Origin: Candidatus Woesearchaeota archaeon
GTDB taxonomy: Archaea > Nanobdellota > Nanobdellia > Woesearchaeales > WJIZ01
DNA length: 42,172 nucleotides
Assembly (NCBI GenBank): GCA_018221205.1
Contig: JAAOYF010000015.1
Span: 1 to 42,172 of the forward strand
Direction of reading: 5' to 3'
A program made the position numbers and the translations under genes. The notes beneath the pieces are model-generated. The model made no database searches. It worked only from the letters and a program-made list of their open reading frames with translations, and was not told where the DNA came from. Of this stretch, positions 32,863 to 39,333 are shown in pieces; the stretch's first letter is position 1; every line of letters starts with the position of its first letter.

Positions 32863-34505
32863 GCTTCAAGCCCCAGGCTTTTCATAATCTCGTCCTTGTC
32901 GAAGGGCTTGATGTCGGAATATTCCTGCCCTGTCCCTAGATAGAGGATCGGTTTTTGGGTGACATAGGATATTGATAGGGCAGCACCGCCTTTCTCGTCT
33001 ATGTCTGCTTTCGCCAGGATGATGCCGTCAATCTCGATGGCTTCGTTGAAGCGTTCGGCCTGTTCGACGCAGTCATTGCCGGTTATGGATTCACCCACGA
33101 AAATCTTCATGTCAGGATCGGCTACCCTTATTATCTTTTTCATCTCATCGACTAGGTTGATGTTTGAATGCAATCTACCGGCTGTGTCTATCAAGACGAC
33201 ATCAGTATCCTTTGATTTTGCGTATTTGATAGCGTCAAAGGCGACGGCAGCAGGATCGGAACCATAATCATGCTTGATCATCTTCACTCCAAGCTTATCT
33301 GCATGTATCTGCAGCTGGTCTATGGCTGCTGCCCTGAAGGTGTCGGCTGCTGCCAATACCACCTTCTTATCTGCGTCGAGGAACATCTGCGTCATCTTAG
33401 CTATGGTGGTAGTCTTTCCAGAGCCGTTGATGCCGACAAAGGCGATGACATAGGGCTTTTTCTCTTCAGATTTCTTGATGAGATCTATCTTGTCAAATGT
33501 AAGGATATTTTTGATGCTGTCAGTGAGCGAGAGAATGATGGTCTGTTCAATCTTATTTCTTCTGATGGGAGTATCGACAATATCTTTTTTCAGATCTTCC
33601 TTGATTTTCTCTATCACCTGGACAGCGACGTTGTTCTCCAATAATGCGACCTCTAAATCCCAGAACATCTCGTTGAACTTATTTTCACTGATTTTTTTCG
33701 TGATGACTTTCTCCTTTATCTTAGCGAAAAAGCCTTTTTTTGGTTCTGCTTCTTTAGTTTCTTGACGCGCCTTTTCAGCAGCCCTTTCTTCTTCCTTCTT
33801 CGCTTCTTCCTCTGCAGCCTTTTGGGATTCTTCAGCTTCTCGTCTTTCTTTTTCTGCCTTCTCTGAGGCTAGTCGTTCAGATTCCTTCGCTTTTTCCGCG
33901 GCTCTCTTTGCCTCTTCTGCTTTTCTTTCTGCCTCTTTCTTCTCTTCCTCTGCTTGCTCTTTAGCTAATCGTGCCTCTTCTACCTGTTTCTCTGCTTCTG
34001 CTTTTTCTTCAGAGTCTCTCTCTTCCTCAGCTATCTTTTTCGCTTTTTCCTCGGCCTTTTTCGCTTCCTCTGCAGTTTTTTTGGCTTCAGCAGCTTTTCT
34101 TTCTGCCTCTTCTGTCTGTTTCTCTGCTGCTTTCTTTTCCTGTTCGGCTTTCTCAACAATGATCCGTTCTTCCTCGGCTTTTCGCTCGGCCTCAATGGCT
34201 TTCTGTTCTGCCTCTTTCTTCTCTTGTTCAGCCTTCTTCTCTTCCTCTGCTTTCTCTTTGGCTAGAAGCCCTTCCTTCTTTTTTTCGTCTTTTTCGACTA
34301 GCTTTTCATCATCTTCGGTAATCTCAGATTTCTTGAATATGCGTTTGAAAAATCCCTCTTTCTTCGGTTCCTCTTTCGGAGCTTCTTTTACTTCTTCAGA
34401 TTCCTCTTTGATCTCTTCCTTGACTTCCTCTTCTCCTTCCTTGTCAATCTTTTTCGAGAATGCAGCAATACTTTTTTTCAGTTTTTCTTTCAGAAACTTG
34501 AACAT
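32859..34505 (-). CDS. ftsY: Signal recognition particle receptor FtsY with long charged N-terminus
   Basis: 548 residues. The first about 255 are an almost uninterrupted Glu/Lys/Ala coiled coil with repeated A-E-E-A/E-K-K units. The NG domain follows: N bundle, P-loop G-I-N-G-S-G-K-T-T-T (near 358), A-A-D-T-F-R-A-A-A, D-T-A-G-R, A-K-A-D and G-T-G-Q-E-Y-S-D-I-K-P-F. It is the docking GTPase for SRP-bound ribosomes. Archaeal FtsY proteins usually have a much shorter N-terminal part, so the coil is an expansion. It lies 1 nt after pfdA, the usual archaeal pairing. Confidence 0.95.
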   Translation of the reverse strand: MFKFLKEKLKKSIAAFSKKIDKEGEEEVKEEIKEESEEVKEAPKEEPKKEGFFKRIFKKSEITEDDEKLVEKDEKKKEGLLAKEKAEEEKKAEQEKKEAEQKAIEAERKAEEERIIVEKAEQEKKAAEKQTEEAERKAAEAKKTAEEAKKAEEKAKKIAEEERDSEEKAEAEKQVEEARLAKEQAEEEKKEAERKAEEAKRAAEKAKESERLASEKAEKERREAEESQKAAEEEAKKEEERAAEKARQETKEAEPKKGFFAKIKEKVITKKISENKFNEMFWDLEVALLENNVAVQVIEKIKEDLKKDIVDTPIRRNKIEQTIILSLTDSIKNILTFDKIDLIKKSEEKKPYVIAFVGINGSGKTTTIAKMTQMFLDADKKVVLAAADTFRAAAIDQLQIHADKLGVKMIKHDYGSDPAAVAFDAIKYAKSKDTDVVLIDTAGRLHSNINLVDEMKKIIRVADPDMKIFVGESITGNDCVEQAERFNEAIEIDGIILAKADIDEKGGAALSISYVTQKPILYLGTGQEYSDIKPFDKDEIMKSLGLEA

Positions 34506-34506
34506 T

Positions 34507-34905
34507 TTAGATGACTTTAAGCTCTTTCTCCAACTCAGAGGCGCGTTTCATCAGAACTTCGATGTTGGCTGTAAGCTGGGTGCGAACTTTCTCAATCTCC
34601 TTTTTTTGATTCTCGATGAGTTCCTTTGCCTGGTCAAATGTCTTGTCAACGACGATAGAACTGCCGACATTCACTCTCAATTTGTCCTCTTTCTTCAATG
34701 AGGCCTTGGCAAAGATGCCATTGTTGATCGGCACGAGAATTTCAGTCCCTTCCTCTAATGCCGAAAATTCTTCGAGACTGGCAATCGTGGCTGCGATCTC
34801 AACCATCTGCTGGTCAGCCATCTGGATCTGTTCATGGAACTGCTTCACTCTCTGATCAAGCATCTGGTACTCCATGAATTTCTTCTGCATCGCTTCTTGG
34901 TCCAT
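34507..34905 (-). CDS. pfdA: Prefoldin alpha subunit
   Basis: 132 residues. Two long coiled-coil helices flank a beta-hairpin core (G-T-E-I-L-V-P-I-N-N-G-I-F-A-K-A, V-N-V-G-S-S-I-V-V-D-K-T), which is the GimC alpha pattern. It forms the jellyfish-shaped hexamer with the beta subunit and hands unfolded proteins to the thermosome. The gene lies 1 nt from both prs and ftsY and is translated in the same series. Confidence 0.92.
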   Translation of the reverse strand: MDQEAMQKKFMEYQMLDQRVKQFHEQIQMADQQMVEIAATIASLEEFSALEEGTEILVPINNGIFAKASLKKEDKLRVNVGSSIVVDKTFDQAKELIENQKKEIEKVRTQLTANIEVLMKRASELEKELKVI

Positions 34906-34906
34906 C

Positions 34907-35857
34907 TTAGATCTGTGCGTGCTTTCCCTGCACGATGATGCCCATGGGCTCGCCGTCGAAAATCGAGGTTATCAATTCGGCAATAAAGGGAGCCAATGAG
35001 ACTGTCTTAATCTTGTCTATCATATCCTTATGTGGAAGGGTATCTGTCACAATGACCTCTTTGATGTCTTTATTGGCCAATTTTTTCATCGCCTCTTTCG
35101 AAAAGATACCATGGGTCGCGCAGATATAGACCTCTTTTGCTCCCTGCTTCATCAGTTCTGTCGAGGCAGTTGAGATCGTTCCAGCCGTATCGATGATATC
35201 ATCGATGATGATGGCAGTCTTTCCCTTCACTTCTCCTATGAGGTTCATCACCTGCGATTCGCCATGAGCTATCCGTCTCTTATCGATGATGGCCATGTCG
35301 GTCTGCAATGATTTTGCCCATCTTCTCGCTCTCACTGCGCTGCCCACATCTGGTGCGACAACAACCATGTCTTTCAATTTTCTTTCTTTGATTGATTTAG
35401 CCAGAACGGGCATGGCTTCGAGATTGTCAACAGGAATATCGAAAAAACCCTGAATCTGGTCAACATGCAGGTCAAACGACACTACTCTATTGACTCCGGC
35501 TTGCTCGAGCAGGCCTGCCACCAAACGGGCAGTTATCGGTTCTCTCGAAGTGGCTTTTCTATCCTGTCTTGAATATCCATAATAAGGGATGACTGCTGTT
35601 ATCTCTTTCGCAGATGCCCTTTTCAAAGCATCGACAATGATAAGAAGCTCCATGAGGTTATCGTTGACTGGGGGAGAGGTAGGCTGGATGATGAAGACAT
35701 GGCAGCCCCTTACGGATTTCTGGATCTTCACATAGGTCTCTCCATCGTTGAAGCGTTTTATATCAACAGTAGTAAGGTCGGTGCCGAGGCTCTTTGACAC
35801 CCGTTCTGCCAATTCTCTATTTGCGGTTCCACTCAGGACTGTCAGGTGTTTATCCAT
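34907..35857 (-). CDS. prs: Ribose-phosphate pyrophosphokinase (PRPP synthetase)
   Basis: 316 residues. R-F-N-D-G-E-T-Y-V-K-I starts the substrate region. P-Y-Y-G-Y-S-R-Q-D-R-K (ATP loop), D-L-H-V-D-Q-I-Q-G-F-F (divalent cation site), A-P-D-V-G-S-A-V-R-A-R-R, and the PRPP-binding I-I-D-D-I-I-D-T-A-G-T-I follow. Length and motifs match class I, bacterial-type synthetases. It supplies PRPP for nucleotides. A TATA-like run at about 35878-35888 lies 21-31 nt upstream of ATG 35857. Confidence 0.96.
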   Translation of the reverse strand: MDKHLTVLSGTANRELAERVSKSLGTDLTTVDIKRFNDGETYVKIQKSVRGCHVFIIQPTSPPVNDNLMELLIIVDALKRASAKEITAVIPYYGYSRQDRKATSREPITARLVAGLLEQAGVNRVVSFDLHVDQIQGFFDIPVDNLEAMPVLAKSIKERKLKDMVVVAPDVGSAVRARRWAKSLQTDMAIIDKRRIAHGESQVMNLIGEVKGKTAIIIDDIIDTAGTISTASTELMKQGAKEVYICATHGIFSKEAMKKLANKDIKEVIVTDTLPHKDMIDKIKTVSLAPFIAELITSIFDGEPMGIIVQGKHAQI

Positions 35858-35880
35858 GCTCTGAAAGAATTATAGAGGCT

Positions 35881-36639
35881 TTATATACTTTTCTCACTCT
35901 TAAGCTCTTTGTCGAGGTCTTTTTTCAGGATGATTTCTATCTCTCCGAAATGCTGATATTGGTTGATGTCAATCTTCCCCTGATTGGTGAGATGGAGCAG
36001 GGGAATGAAGGTATAGATGCGGTCTTCTTTTGATGTTGAGGGAAGTAGTTTGGTGAAGGTAAGTCTTTCTGACTTCTGGAAGAAATGCATTATCTTCTTG
36101 TAGATATCTTTGATGACCTCGCTGATGTCTTTCTTTTTTACAGGCCTCTTGATATCCATAATGGGGATATCTCTCAACACCCTCCTATGTTTCACTTCCA
36201 ATGCTTTTTCTAATGCGTTGACTAAATCATAGACAGAGACTTTTCTTTTTCTCGGCTGAGGTGTCCTTGGAATCAAGGTAGCATCCACCTGCTCCCTTTC
36301 TGGATGGTCGTCTTCCAACCCATCCAAAAGATCATCCATATCATCCTCTGCAGAGGAGAACAATGCATCTAGGTTGGCGATATCCTCTTTTATCCATTTG
36401 GTGGACTTGATTTTCAACAACAATGCCGCTGCCAACAGCACTTTGCCGCTTACCCTGAAGTCATGCTCTTTCAATGATTTGATCATCTCGATATATTTCT
36501 TTGTCAGCAAAGAAACATCGACATTCCAGGGATCCATCTGCTCTGAATTGACCAGATCATAGATGATAGTCTGCCAGGTAATCTTATTCTTGTCCAGGAT
36601 GATATCCAGGATCTGCTCATGATGCTTCTTCTCTGTCAT
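35881..36639 (-). CDS. scpA: Segregation and condensation protein ScpA (kleisin)
   Basis: 252 residues. The N-terminal helical domain has D-P-W-N-V-D-V-S-L-L-T-K-K-Y-I-E and L-L-A-A-A-L-L-L-K-I-K-S, the ScpA signature that binds the SMC neck. An acidic linker with D-D-D/E-D-D-L-L-D and a basic P-R-K-R-K segment follows. The C-terminal winged helix (F-T-K-L-L-P-S-T-S-K-E-D, F-I-P-L-L-H-L) binds the SMC head. It bridges SMC heads for chromosome compaction. ScpB and SMC are outside the window. Its 3' end lies 23 nt before prs. Confidence 0.88.
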   Translation of the reverse strand: MTEKKHHEQILDIILDKNKITWQTIIYDLVNSEQMDPWNVDVSLLTKKYIEMIKSLKEHDFRVSGKVLLAAALLLKIKSTKWIKEDIANLDALFSSAEDDMDDLLDGLEDDHPEREQVDATLIPRTPQPRKRKVSVYDLVNALEKALEVKHRRVLRDIPIMDIKRPVKKKDISEVIKDIYKKIMHFFQKSERLTFTKLLPSTSKEDRIYTFIPLLHLTNQGKIDINQYQHFGEIEIILKKDLDKELKSEKSI

Positions 36640-36718
36640 ATGTCTCTTTCTGCACGAGTTGTATATAAAATTAATGTTCAGTTAAATTTTTAAACGGCTT
36701 TAGACTCAGAAAGGTTAT
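36640..36718. promoter_or_regulatory. Divergent promoter, scpA / tRNA-Val
   Basis: An A/T-rich stretch (TAAATTTTTAAA, 36683-36694) is placed 25-36 nt before the tRNA-Val 5' end. A TATATAAAATTAA run at 36661-36673 read on the minus strand is 22-34 nt before the scpA ATG at 36639. Confidence 0.4.
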
Positions 36719-36834
36719 GGGCCCATAGTTCAGTGGCTAGAACGTCTCCCTTACAAGGCAGCGGAAATCAGATTTCCTGGTCTTTCGTTGTTGACGAAAG
36801 GAGAAGGTCACCGGTTCGAGTCCGGTTGGGCCCA
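36719..36834 (+). tRNA. tRNA-Val(UAC) with a 43-nt intron
   Basis: The acceptor GGGCCCA pairs with TGGGCCC (36827-36833), discriminator A 36834. D stem GTTC/GAAC, anticodon stem TCTCC (36745-36749)/GGAGA (36800-36804), T arm ACCGG-TTCGAGT-CCGGT. The mature loop C-T-T-A-C-A-A gives anticodon UAC. The intron is about 36756-36798, after position 37; shared AAGG at both borders leaves up to 4 nt of freedom, and a strict BHB does not form in any register. The intron holds two palindromes: GGAAAT-CAG-ATTTCC (36763-36777) and CTTTCGT-TGTTG-ACGAAAG (36782-36800). CCA is not encoded. Confidence 0.92.
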
Positions 36835-36835
36835 T

Positions 36836-37011
36836 GAGATTTTTGCCCGCTCCCTGCGGTCATGTCAGAAATGCAAAGCATTTCTGATCACCATCAAGAA
36901 TCTCCGATTCTTGAGGCTTAAAAATCTCGTAATCCTGGAAATCGAAGATTTCCGGGAACTTGGAAATCTACTATTTCCAAGTAAAGCGGGCGACATTCGC
37001 ACCTTTGGTGC
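36836..37011 (+). repeat. Clustered-hairpin element directly 3' of tRNA-Val
   Basis: One nt after the tRNA a 176-nt block begins that is almost entirely inverted repeats. GAGATTTTT (36836-36844) pairs with AAAAATCTC (36920-36928), and GCCCGCT (36845-36851) pairs with AGCGGGC (36985-36991). Inside or between are hairpins at 36847-36859 (4 bp), 36865-36887 (10 bp, loop AAA), 36894-36914 (9 bp, loop TCC), 36934-36956 (10 bp, loop GAA), 36958-36982 (10 bp, 5-nt loop) and 36999-37011 (5 bp, loop TTT). Blocks 36836-36861 (25/26 identical) and 36917-36932 (16/16) recur in the tRNA-Gly(CCC) intron. The function is unknown. Confidence 0.8.
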
Positions 37012-37034
37012 TCAGTCCCCCGGAACAGTTTACC

Positions 37035-37457
37035 ATGTACAAACGCACACAAATAGGCTATCTCATCCTTTTCAGCTTTCTTATCACTATTGCGCTTATC
37101 TTTTATCTCTCCTCTCAAGAAGAAGCACCTGTTGAGTGGTTGGTGGGTTTTTTCTTCCTCTTAATCCCACTCTTCTCTACACTTACGGTTTCAGTCACTG
37201 ATCGCATCACTGTCAGATTTGGCATAGGCCTTATCAGGAAGAATTTTGTTCTCGAGGATATTGTCAGCTGCAAGCAAGTCCGGAACAGATGGTGGTATGG
37301 CTGGGGAATCAGATATTTTGGGAGAGGATGGCTGTATAATATCCACGGATTAGACGCTGTTGAGCTGCAGTTCAAGAATGGGAAAGTAGCGCGTATCGGC
37401 ACAGCTGAGCCTGATAAATTATGCAACGCAATCAAGATGAGGCTGCGTTCTCCATAA
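37035..37457 (+). CDS. Small membrane protein, PH-like C-terminal domain
   Basis: 140 residues from ATG 37035. Two transmembrane helices (about 9-28 and 35-56) are followed by a beta-rich soluble part with R-K-N-F-V-L-E-D-I-V-S-C, W-W-Y-G-W-G-I-R-Y-F-G-R-G-W-L-Y-N-I-H-G-L-D-A-V-E-L and a final helix. This recalls small bacterial PH-domain membrane proteins of unknown function. No TATA box lies at the expected distance, since the upstream 200 nt are the hairpin element, so the gene may be read from the tRNA-Val promoter or its own promoter was displaced. Confidence 0.72.
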   Translation: MYKRTQIGYLILFSFLITIALIFYLSSQEEAPVEWLVGFFFLLIPLFSTLTVSVTDRITVRFGIGLIRKNFVLEDIVSCKQVRNRWWYGWGIRYFGRGWLYNIHGLDAVELQFKNGKVARIGTAEPDKLCNAIKMRLRSP

Positions 37458-37492
37458 TATTTAAATATCAACCCCCTACTCAATCAAGCCAT

Positions 37493-37578
37493 GCGGTAGT
37501 AGTATAGTGGTTAGTATACGACGTTGCCATGCTTCGCGCAAAGACGTTGTGACCTGGGTTCAAATCCCAGCTGCCGCA
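37493..37578 (+). tRNA. tRNA-Gly(GCC) with a 14-nt BHB mini-intron
   Basis: Acceptor GCGGTAG/CTGCCGC, discriminator A 37578. Anticodon stem CGACG (37519-37523)/CGTTG (37545-37549), T arm CTGGG-TTCAAAT-CCCAG. The mature loop T-T-G-C-C-A-A gives anticodon GCC. The intron is 37530-37543 at position 37/38. The BHB is perfect: central helix TTGC (37524-37527)/GCAA (37538-37541), bulges CA^T and AG^A, and an inner GC-TTC-GC mini-hairpin. A TATA-like TATTTAAATAT at 37458-37468 lies 25-35 nt upstream. A T-run follows at 37582-37588. Confidence 0.94.
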
Positions 37579-37615
37579 TATATTTTTTATAGTTGGTTCT
37601 TTTACCTTGTTTTAT

Positions 37616-37820
37616 GCGCAAGTAGTATAGGAGTTAGTATATGGGCTTCCCAGGAGATTTTTGCCCGCTCTCTGCGGTCGCTTAAAAATCTCGTAAAAAG
37701 CGTGGGTTTCGCTTTTGTAGGCAAAGCCTACAATCCTTTGAGCATAGCTCAAAGTTCGCTCAAGCCCACAGAAAATCTCGGAGAGAGCCTGAGACCCGGG
37801 TGCGAGTCCCGGCTTGCGCA
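37616..37820 (+). tRNA. tRNA-Gly(CCC) with a 133-nt intron
   Basis: Acceptor GCGCAAG (37616-37622)/CTTGCGC (37813-37819), discriminator A. Anticodon stem TGGGC (37642-37646)/GCCTG (37787-37791); T arm CCGGG-TGCGAGT-CCCGG. The mature loop T-T-C-C-C-A-A gives anticodon CCC. The intron is 37653-37785. The BHB is canonical: central helix TTCC (37647-37650)/GGAG (37780-37783), bulges CA^G and AG^A, and inner stem GAGATTTT (37654-37661)/AAAATCTC (37772-37779). The intron body is the hairpin repeat described separately. CCA is not encoded. Confidence 0.93.
37654..37779 (+). repeat. Copy of the clustered-hairpin element inside the tRNA-Gly(CCC) intron
   Basis: Block 37654-37679 matches 36836-36861 in 25 of 26 positions and block 37681-37696 matches 36917-36932 exactly. 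Here the two blocks are one nt apart, whereas beside tRNA-Val 55 nt with two hairpins separate them. Further hairpins are at 37665-37677 (4 bp), 37696-37716 (7 bp), 37715-37733 (8 bp, loop AAA) and 37736-37754 (8 bp, loop ATA). The 5' arm GAGATTTTT can pair with 37684-37692 or with 37772-37779; the second pairing builds the splicing motif. Confidence 0.8.
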
Positions 37821-37855
37821 TAAATTTATAAAAATATATAAAGTTCTTCTCTATT

Positions 37856-38425
37856 ATGGCTTCACACACAGAAGAGATACAAGCAAGAAATCGACGTGAT
37901 ATGGAAGAAGCGCATCAGCAGGTTTTAGAGCGGACCATCACTGAGCCCGTTGTTCTGGTTGTTGAGCCCGGTAGTTCAGCGTATGTTTCAAATGGAGGAT
38001 ATGACAATACCATCAAACGCATGATAACACAATTTTTAGGACTTTCTAGACGAGCAGTCGATAGAGCCACCTTAGCATCTCGAGAAATCCAAGATGTCCT
38101 TGATACGTTTGAAGATGCAAAAGGGGTTTATGCTGTCAGTACGGATGAAGCAGTTTTACGTGCTATCAATACGAAGTATCCCGGCAGAGTGCAAACTCTT
38201 CAAAGGGATCTGAGCACTGATCCATTAGTATTGAATCCGAGGCCAGATATTGTTCTTTGTTATGATGCACTACAAGGAATGAAAAATCCTGCTCAAGGAC
38301 TAGAAGTTCTTTTGAGGACAGTCACTCGAGGCGGATTAGTCTCTACTGACACTGGTTTGCCTGTCTTTCTAGAGGGCAAGAGATTTTTTCCGATTGAGGG
38401 CTCATCTAATCTCTATACTTGTTAA
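37856..38425 (+). CDS. Hypothetical protein with methyltransferase-like fold
   Basis: 189 residues. After a charged 25-residue helix there is V-V-L-V-V-E-P-G-S-S-A-Y (strand 1 with a loop), then a helical insertion, G-V-Y-A-V-S-T-D (strand 2), and P-D-I-V-L-C-Y-D-A-L-Q-G-M followed by L-L-R-T-V-T-R-G-G-L-V-S-T-D (motifs IV to VI of class I methyltransferases). The glycine-rich SAM loop is altered, so activity is doubtful. A strong TATA stretch (37823-37842) just after tRNA-Gly(CCC) gives an apparently leaderless start at ATG 37856. Confidence 0.6.
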   Translation: MASHTEEIQARNRRDMEEAHQQVLERTITEPVVLVVEPGSSAYVSNGGYDNTIKRMITQFLGLSRRAVDRATLASREIQDVLDTFEDAKGVYAVSTDEAVLRAINTKYPGRVQTLQRDLSTDPLVLNPRPDIVLCYDALQGMKNPAQGLEVLLRTVTRGGLVSTDTGLPVFLEGKRFFPIEGSSNLYTC

Positions 38426-38462
38426 AAAGTTTTATAAACCGAATTCTCACTCTGGGAGTTAT

Positions 38463-38482
38463 GGCCCTGTAGCTCAGTGTAC
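38463..38482 (+). pseudogene. 5' fragment of a tRNA gene
   Basis: The bases resemble the first 16 or so positions of a tRNA: a 7-nt acceptor strand GGCCCTG, T-A, then the D-stem GCTC and A-G. A TATA element (38430-38438) sits about 25-33 nt upstream, as for a real tRNA gene. The sequence then loses tRNA character. The matching 3' part (CAGGGCC after a T arm) was not seen in the window, so it is probably a disrupted or duplicated tRNA start. Confidence 0.4.
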
Positions 38483-38514
38483 TACTTTTATTCTGGATCT
38501 ATTTGATAAGAAAA

Positions 38515-38654
38515 TGCCCCCACGGAGATTTGAACTCCGGGCCTCCGGCTGGCCTAGAGAATTGCTGGAACATGCCCAGCAATTTCATATAAGACTTGCG
38601 CGTTAAGAGATAGCCTCTAGACACGGCGCTCTTACCAGCCTGAGCTATGGGGGC
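38515..38654 (-). tRNA. tRNA-Ile(UAU) with two BHB introns
   Basis: Acceptor GCCCCCA/TGGGGGC, discriminator A (38515). D stem GCTC/GAGC, T arm CGGAG-TTCAAAT-CTCCG. Intron 1 (38596-38623, 28 nt) lies at 29/30 and its BHB has a GCGC/GCGC central helix with bulges CG^T and AA^G. Intron 2 (38551-38587, 37 nt) lies at 37/38 with central helix CTTA/TAGG, bulges TA^T and CC^A and a long inner stem ending AATTGCTGG/CCAGCAATT. Spliced, the stem is CCGGT/GCCGG and the loop C-T-T-A-T-A-A, so the anticodon is UAU, reading AUA. The first 23 nt overlap the 3' end of the endonuclease gene. Confidence 0.85.
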
Positions 38655-39333
38655 GTAGTTTTTTAACCCTTGCCTCAAAATCGAGCTCGTCGATCCTCGG
38701 GCAGTATCCAAATCGTTTCCAATGTTCAAATTTGGATAGCTTATCTGGATGGTTAGAGCCGATGTGGTGCATGAACTTAAATAAGTTTTCCTTTCCATGG
38801 AGTTTGACAGAATCTTTGTAGTGGCTTATTTTAACCCGAAAACCGAGCGATTTGAATATAGATTCTAGTTGATTGACTAAGGCAGTACTATGCGTAGATA
38901 GTTCAATAATGGGGTAAAAACGCTTTTCTGAGTTGTTCTTGGTGAAATAGAGACATCCATCAGTGTCAAATATACCCCTTAGAACAGGCAACAATTGTTT
39001 TCTATGAGTAATTCTTTCATTGATTGAAATTTCTCCCTTCTTTCCGTAAGGAAATCCTAATTGGTTATGTAGAGAAATTGCAAATTCTTTATATTCGAAC
39101 ATAATAAATATACAATTTCCAATCTTTCTCGACCTAATACTGACTTTTCTTTCAATAATTCTCTCAATTAATGGCTTTAAGTATTCTTTATAGTATTGGT
39201 AATCTGTTATGGAATTTCCATCTATTCTAATAGCATAATGGGTTCTTCCACCTGATTCAAATCTAGATATGCAACCATCTCCTATAAGGATTCCATATAG
39301 TTCAAGCAGATCATCATTTATCTTTAGATTCAT
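38632..39333 (-). CDS. LAGLIDADG homing endonuclease overlapping tRNA-Ile
   Basis: 233 residues from ATG 39333. Two LAGLIDADG motifs are visible: L-Y-G-I-L-I-G-D-G (12-20) and L-R-G-I-F-D-T-D-G (118-126), each ending in the catalytic Asp. It is therefore a monomeric enzyme of about the usual size. The last codons, ending G-W-stop, are formed by the acceptor strand and D arm of tRNA-Ile (38632-38654). It is not inside either tRNA intron, so it is free-standing or an invader next to the tRNA. It is A/T-richer than its neighbours. A longer frame upstream exists, but the TATA element near 39465-39475 and M-N-L-K-I fit the chosen start only with a leader. Confidence 0.85.
   Translation of the reverse strand: MNLKINDDLLELYGILIGDGCISRFESGGRTHYAIRIDGNSITDYQYYKEYLKPLIERIIERKVSIRSRKIGNCIFIMFEYKEFAISLHNQLGFPYGKKGEISINERITHRKQLLPVLRGIFDTDGCLYFTKNNSEKRFYPIIELSTHSTALVNQLESIFKSLGFRVKISHYKDSVKLHGKENLFKFMHHIGSNHPDKLSKFEHWKRFGYCPRIDELDFEARVKKLRPHSSGW

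Noticed and set aside
36836-37011. CRISPR-like array
   Set aside because: The hairpins differ in sequence and spacing, there are no equal direct repeats with unique spacers, and no cas genes are present.
38603-38609. CTCTTAA read as a tRNA-Lys(CUU) anticodon loop in the minus-strand tRNA
   Set aside because: Its flanks do not pair as an anticodon stem, and the bases fall inside intron 1, whose BHB motif is perfect. Splicing gives UAU instead.
38499-38798. Minus-strand open frame of 99 codons
   Set aside because: It covers tRNA-Ile and the endonuclease 3' end in another frame and has no coding signature.
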